Source of the DNA: Granulosicoccus sp965214025
Lineage (GTDB): Bacteria > Pseudomonadota > Gammaproteobacteria > Granulosicoccales > Granulosicoccaceae
DNA: 64,000 bases
Assembly: GCA_965214025.1 (NCBI GenBank)
Contig: CBDCAW010000047.1
Span: 38,482 to 102,481 of the forward strand
Direction: 5' to 3'
The notes beneath the pieces were generated by a model. That model had not been told where the DNA came from. It saw nothing but the letters and a program-made list of their open reading frames with translations, and ran no database searches. Shown here piece after piece: positions 63,310 to 64,000 of the stretch. Numbering within the stretch: the stretch's first letter is position 1; each line of letters begins with the position of its first letter. The translations under genes and the position numbers were made by a program.

Positions 63310-64000
63310 ATGTGTATCAAGAACTCAGCAACCCGAAGCGTTGCGCTAACGATATTAATTGGTGCGCTCTTTCATACTTCTCTATCCATTGCCCAGGATG
63401 AAGAAGAGTCGTTGGTCGACACGGCGTTCTCCGGTTGGGGCGGCACGGCTTCTCTGGGAGCGACAAGCTCCACGGGTAATGCTGAGGCAAGTAACATCAA
63501 TGGATCCATTCGCTTGGCTAAAACAGTCAATCGATGGGAGCACCTGGTGTTCGGCTCGATTTTCAAGGGTACTTCCTCGATAGTCGTTGTCGAGAGAGAC
63601 CAGAACGGCAATCCGATTCTCGGTGATGATGGCAGGCCGCAAAGAACTATCATCAAGGGCGATAACTCCGACAGAATTGCCCTGGGTTATCAGCCAAAGT
63701 TCTACTATCGCCCCAACACCTACTTCTTCGGAATATTGGACTACGAGCAGGATGAGCCCGCAAACATAGACTCTGCTACCCGTCAGATTCTCGGTGTCGG
63801 CTACAAGTTCTACTCGAACGCGTCCGGCTACCTGAGCGGTGAATTGGGTTTTGGAAACAAGTCGACTGACCTGGTATTTGGCGACAGTGTGGATGGCGGT
63901 GTCGGTTACGTAGGTCTGAATTTTCTCAACCGACCCAATGAGAACGTCACCTTCAATGCTGACTTGCGTAGCGATTTCGGAAGCGATAACACCTTCGTCG
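63310..64000 (+). CDS. DUF481 (YdiY-like) outer membrane protein, partial at window end
   Basis: An open frame of 230 codons running off the right edge. It begins MCIKNSATRSVALTILIGAL with a cleavable signal ending SIAQ, then an acidic start of the mature protein and alternating beta strands with aromatic ends (SLGATSSTGNAEA, YYRPNTYFFGILDYEQDE, GVGYKFYSNAS). This matches DUF481 barrels, called salt-induced outer membrane proteins. GGA lies just before the ATG. Not detected as a complete ORF because the stop is outside the window. Composition is lower in GC than the core genes. Confidence 0.85.
   Translation, partial: MCIKNSATRSVALTILIGALFHTSLSIAQDEEESLVDTAFSGWGGTASLGATSSTGNAEASNINGSIRLAKTVNRWEHLVFGSIFKGTSSIVVVERDQNGNPILGDDGRPQRTIIKGDNSDRIALGYQPKFYYRPNTYFFGILDYEQDEPANIDSATRQILGVGYKFYSNASGYLSGELGFGNKSTDLVFGDSVDGGVGYVGLNFLNRPNENVTFNADLRSDFGSDNTFV

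Overview
The window is a high-GC chromosomal segment of a gammaproteobacterium outside the Enterobacterales. The evidence is the gene order: mrcA divergent from pilMNOPQ-aroK-aroB-damX-gltB, rpoH-ftsX-ftsE-ftsY followed by divergent rsmD-coaD, and a coxB-coxA-ctaG-coxC-DUF2909-SURF1-ctaB cluster, all of which recall Pseudomonas-like and Chromatiales-like genomes. I cannot name the genus. About 90% is coding. I see no rRNA, tRNA, CRISPR array, insertion sequence or prophage.

Layout. (1) 1-7.5 kb: a tellurium-resistance/stress module. A TerA-like and a TerD protein read leftward. Divergently, five genes joined by 4-nt start/stop overlaps encode a phosphoribosyltransferase-TRSP protein, a HAD phosphatase, a StiP/PELOTA protein, a CitE-like C-C bond lyase and a gamma-glutamylcyclotransferase-like protein. 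(2) 7.6-11.5 kb: a YceI lipoprotein, a chemoreceptor and an alpha/beta hydrolase. (3) 11.6-15 kb: a leftward FNT-channel, PP2C-phosphatase/Ser-Thr-kinase and cyanase operon. (4) 15.5-18.5 kb: AzlCD amino-acid exporter with a divergent XRE-cupin regulator, a PEBP-like protein, a TIGR03643 protein and a NIPSNAP protein. (5) 18.6-32.4 kb, leftward: pilMNOPQ, a terminator, aroK-aroB-damX and gltB. (6) 32.7-38.1 kb: mrcA rightward, then hemE and gltD leftward. (7) 38.3-42.5 kb: yqeY and rpsU leftward, tsaD rightward, plsY leftward, a BioC-like methyltransferase and a DUF2244 protein. (8) 42.6-50.2 kb: an aa3/caa3-type cytochrome c oxidase locus with its assembly factors. (9) 50.3-52.5 kb: an OmpR-type two-component system. 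(10) 52.6-58.3 kb: rpoH, ftsX, ftsE and ftsY leftward; rsmD and coaD rightward. (11) 58.3-61.6 kb: accessory genes (GHKL ATPase plus STAS-like DUF4325 pair, aldo/keto reductase, LysR regulator) lying between coaD and ferredoxin. (12) 61.7-64 kb: YfhL-type ferredoxin, mutM and the start of a DUF481 outer-membrane protein.

Most notable: a near-perfect CIRCE (HrcA operator) overlapping a sigma70-like promoter upstream of rpoH; the tightly coupled ter-associated biosynthetic operon with an added gamma-glutamylcyclotransferase-like gene and 9-nt tandem repeats at one gene junction; the FNT/phosphatase-kinase/cyanase operon; the GHKL-DUF4325 pair; and in-frame short tandem repeats inserted in several otherwise conserved genes (rsmD twice, the FNT channel tail, the PRTase-TRSP linker, the StiP tail). 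All family assignments are from reading motifs; no database search was run.
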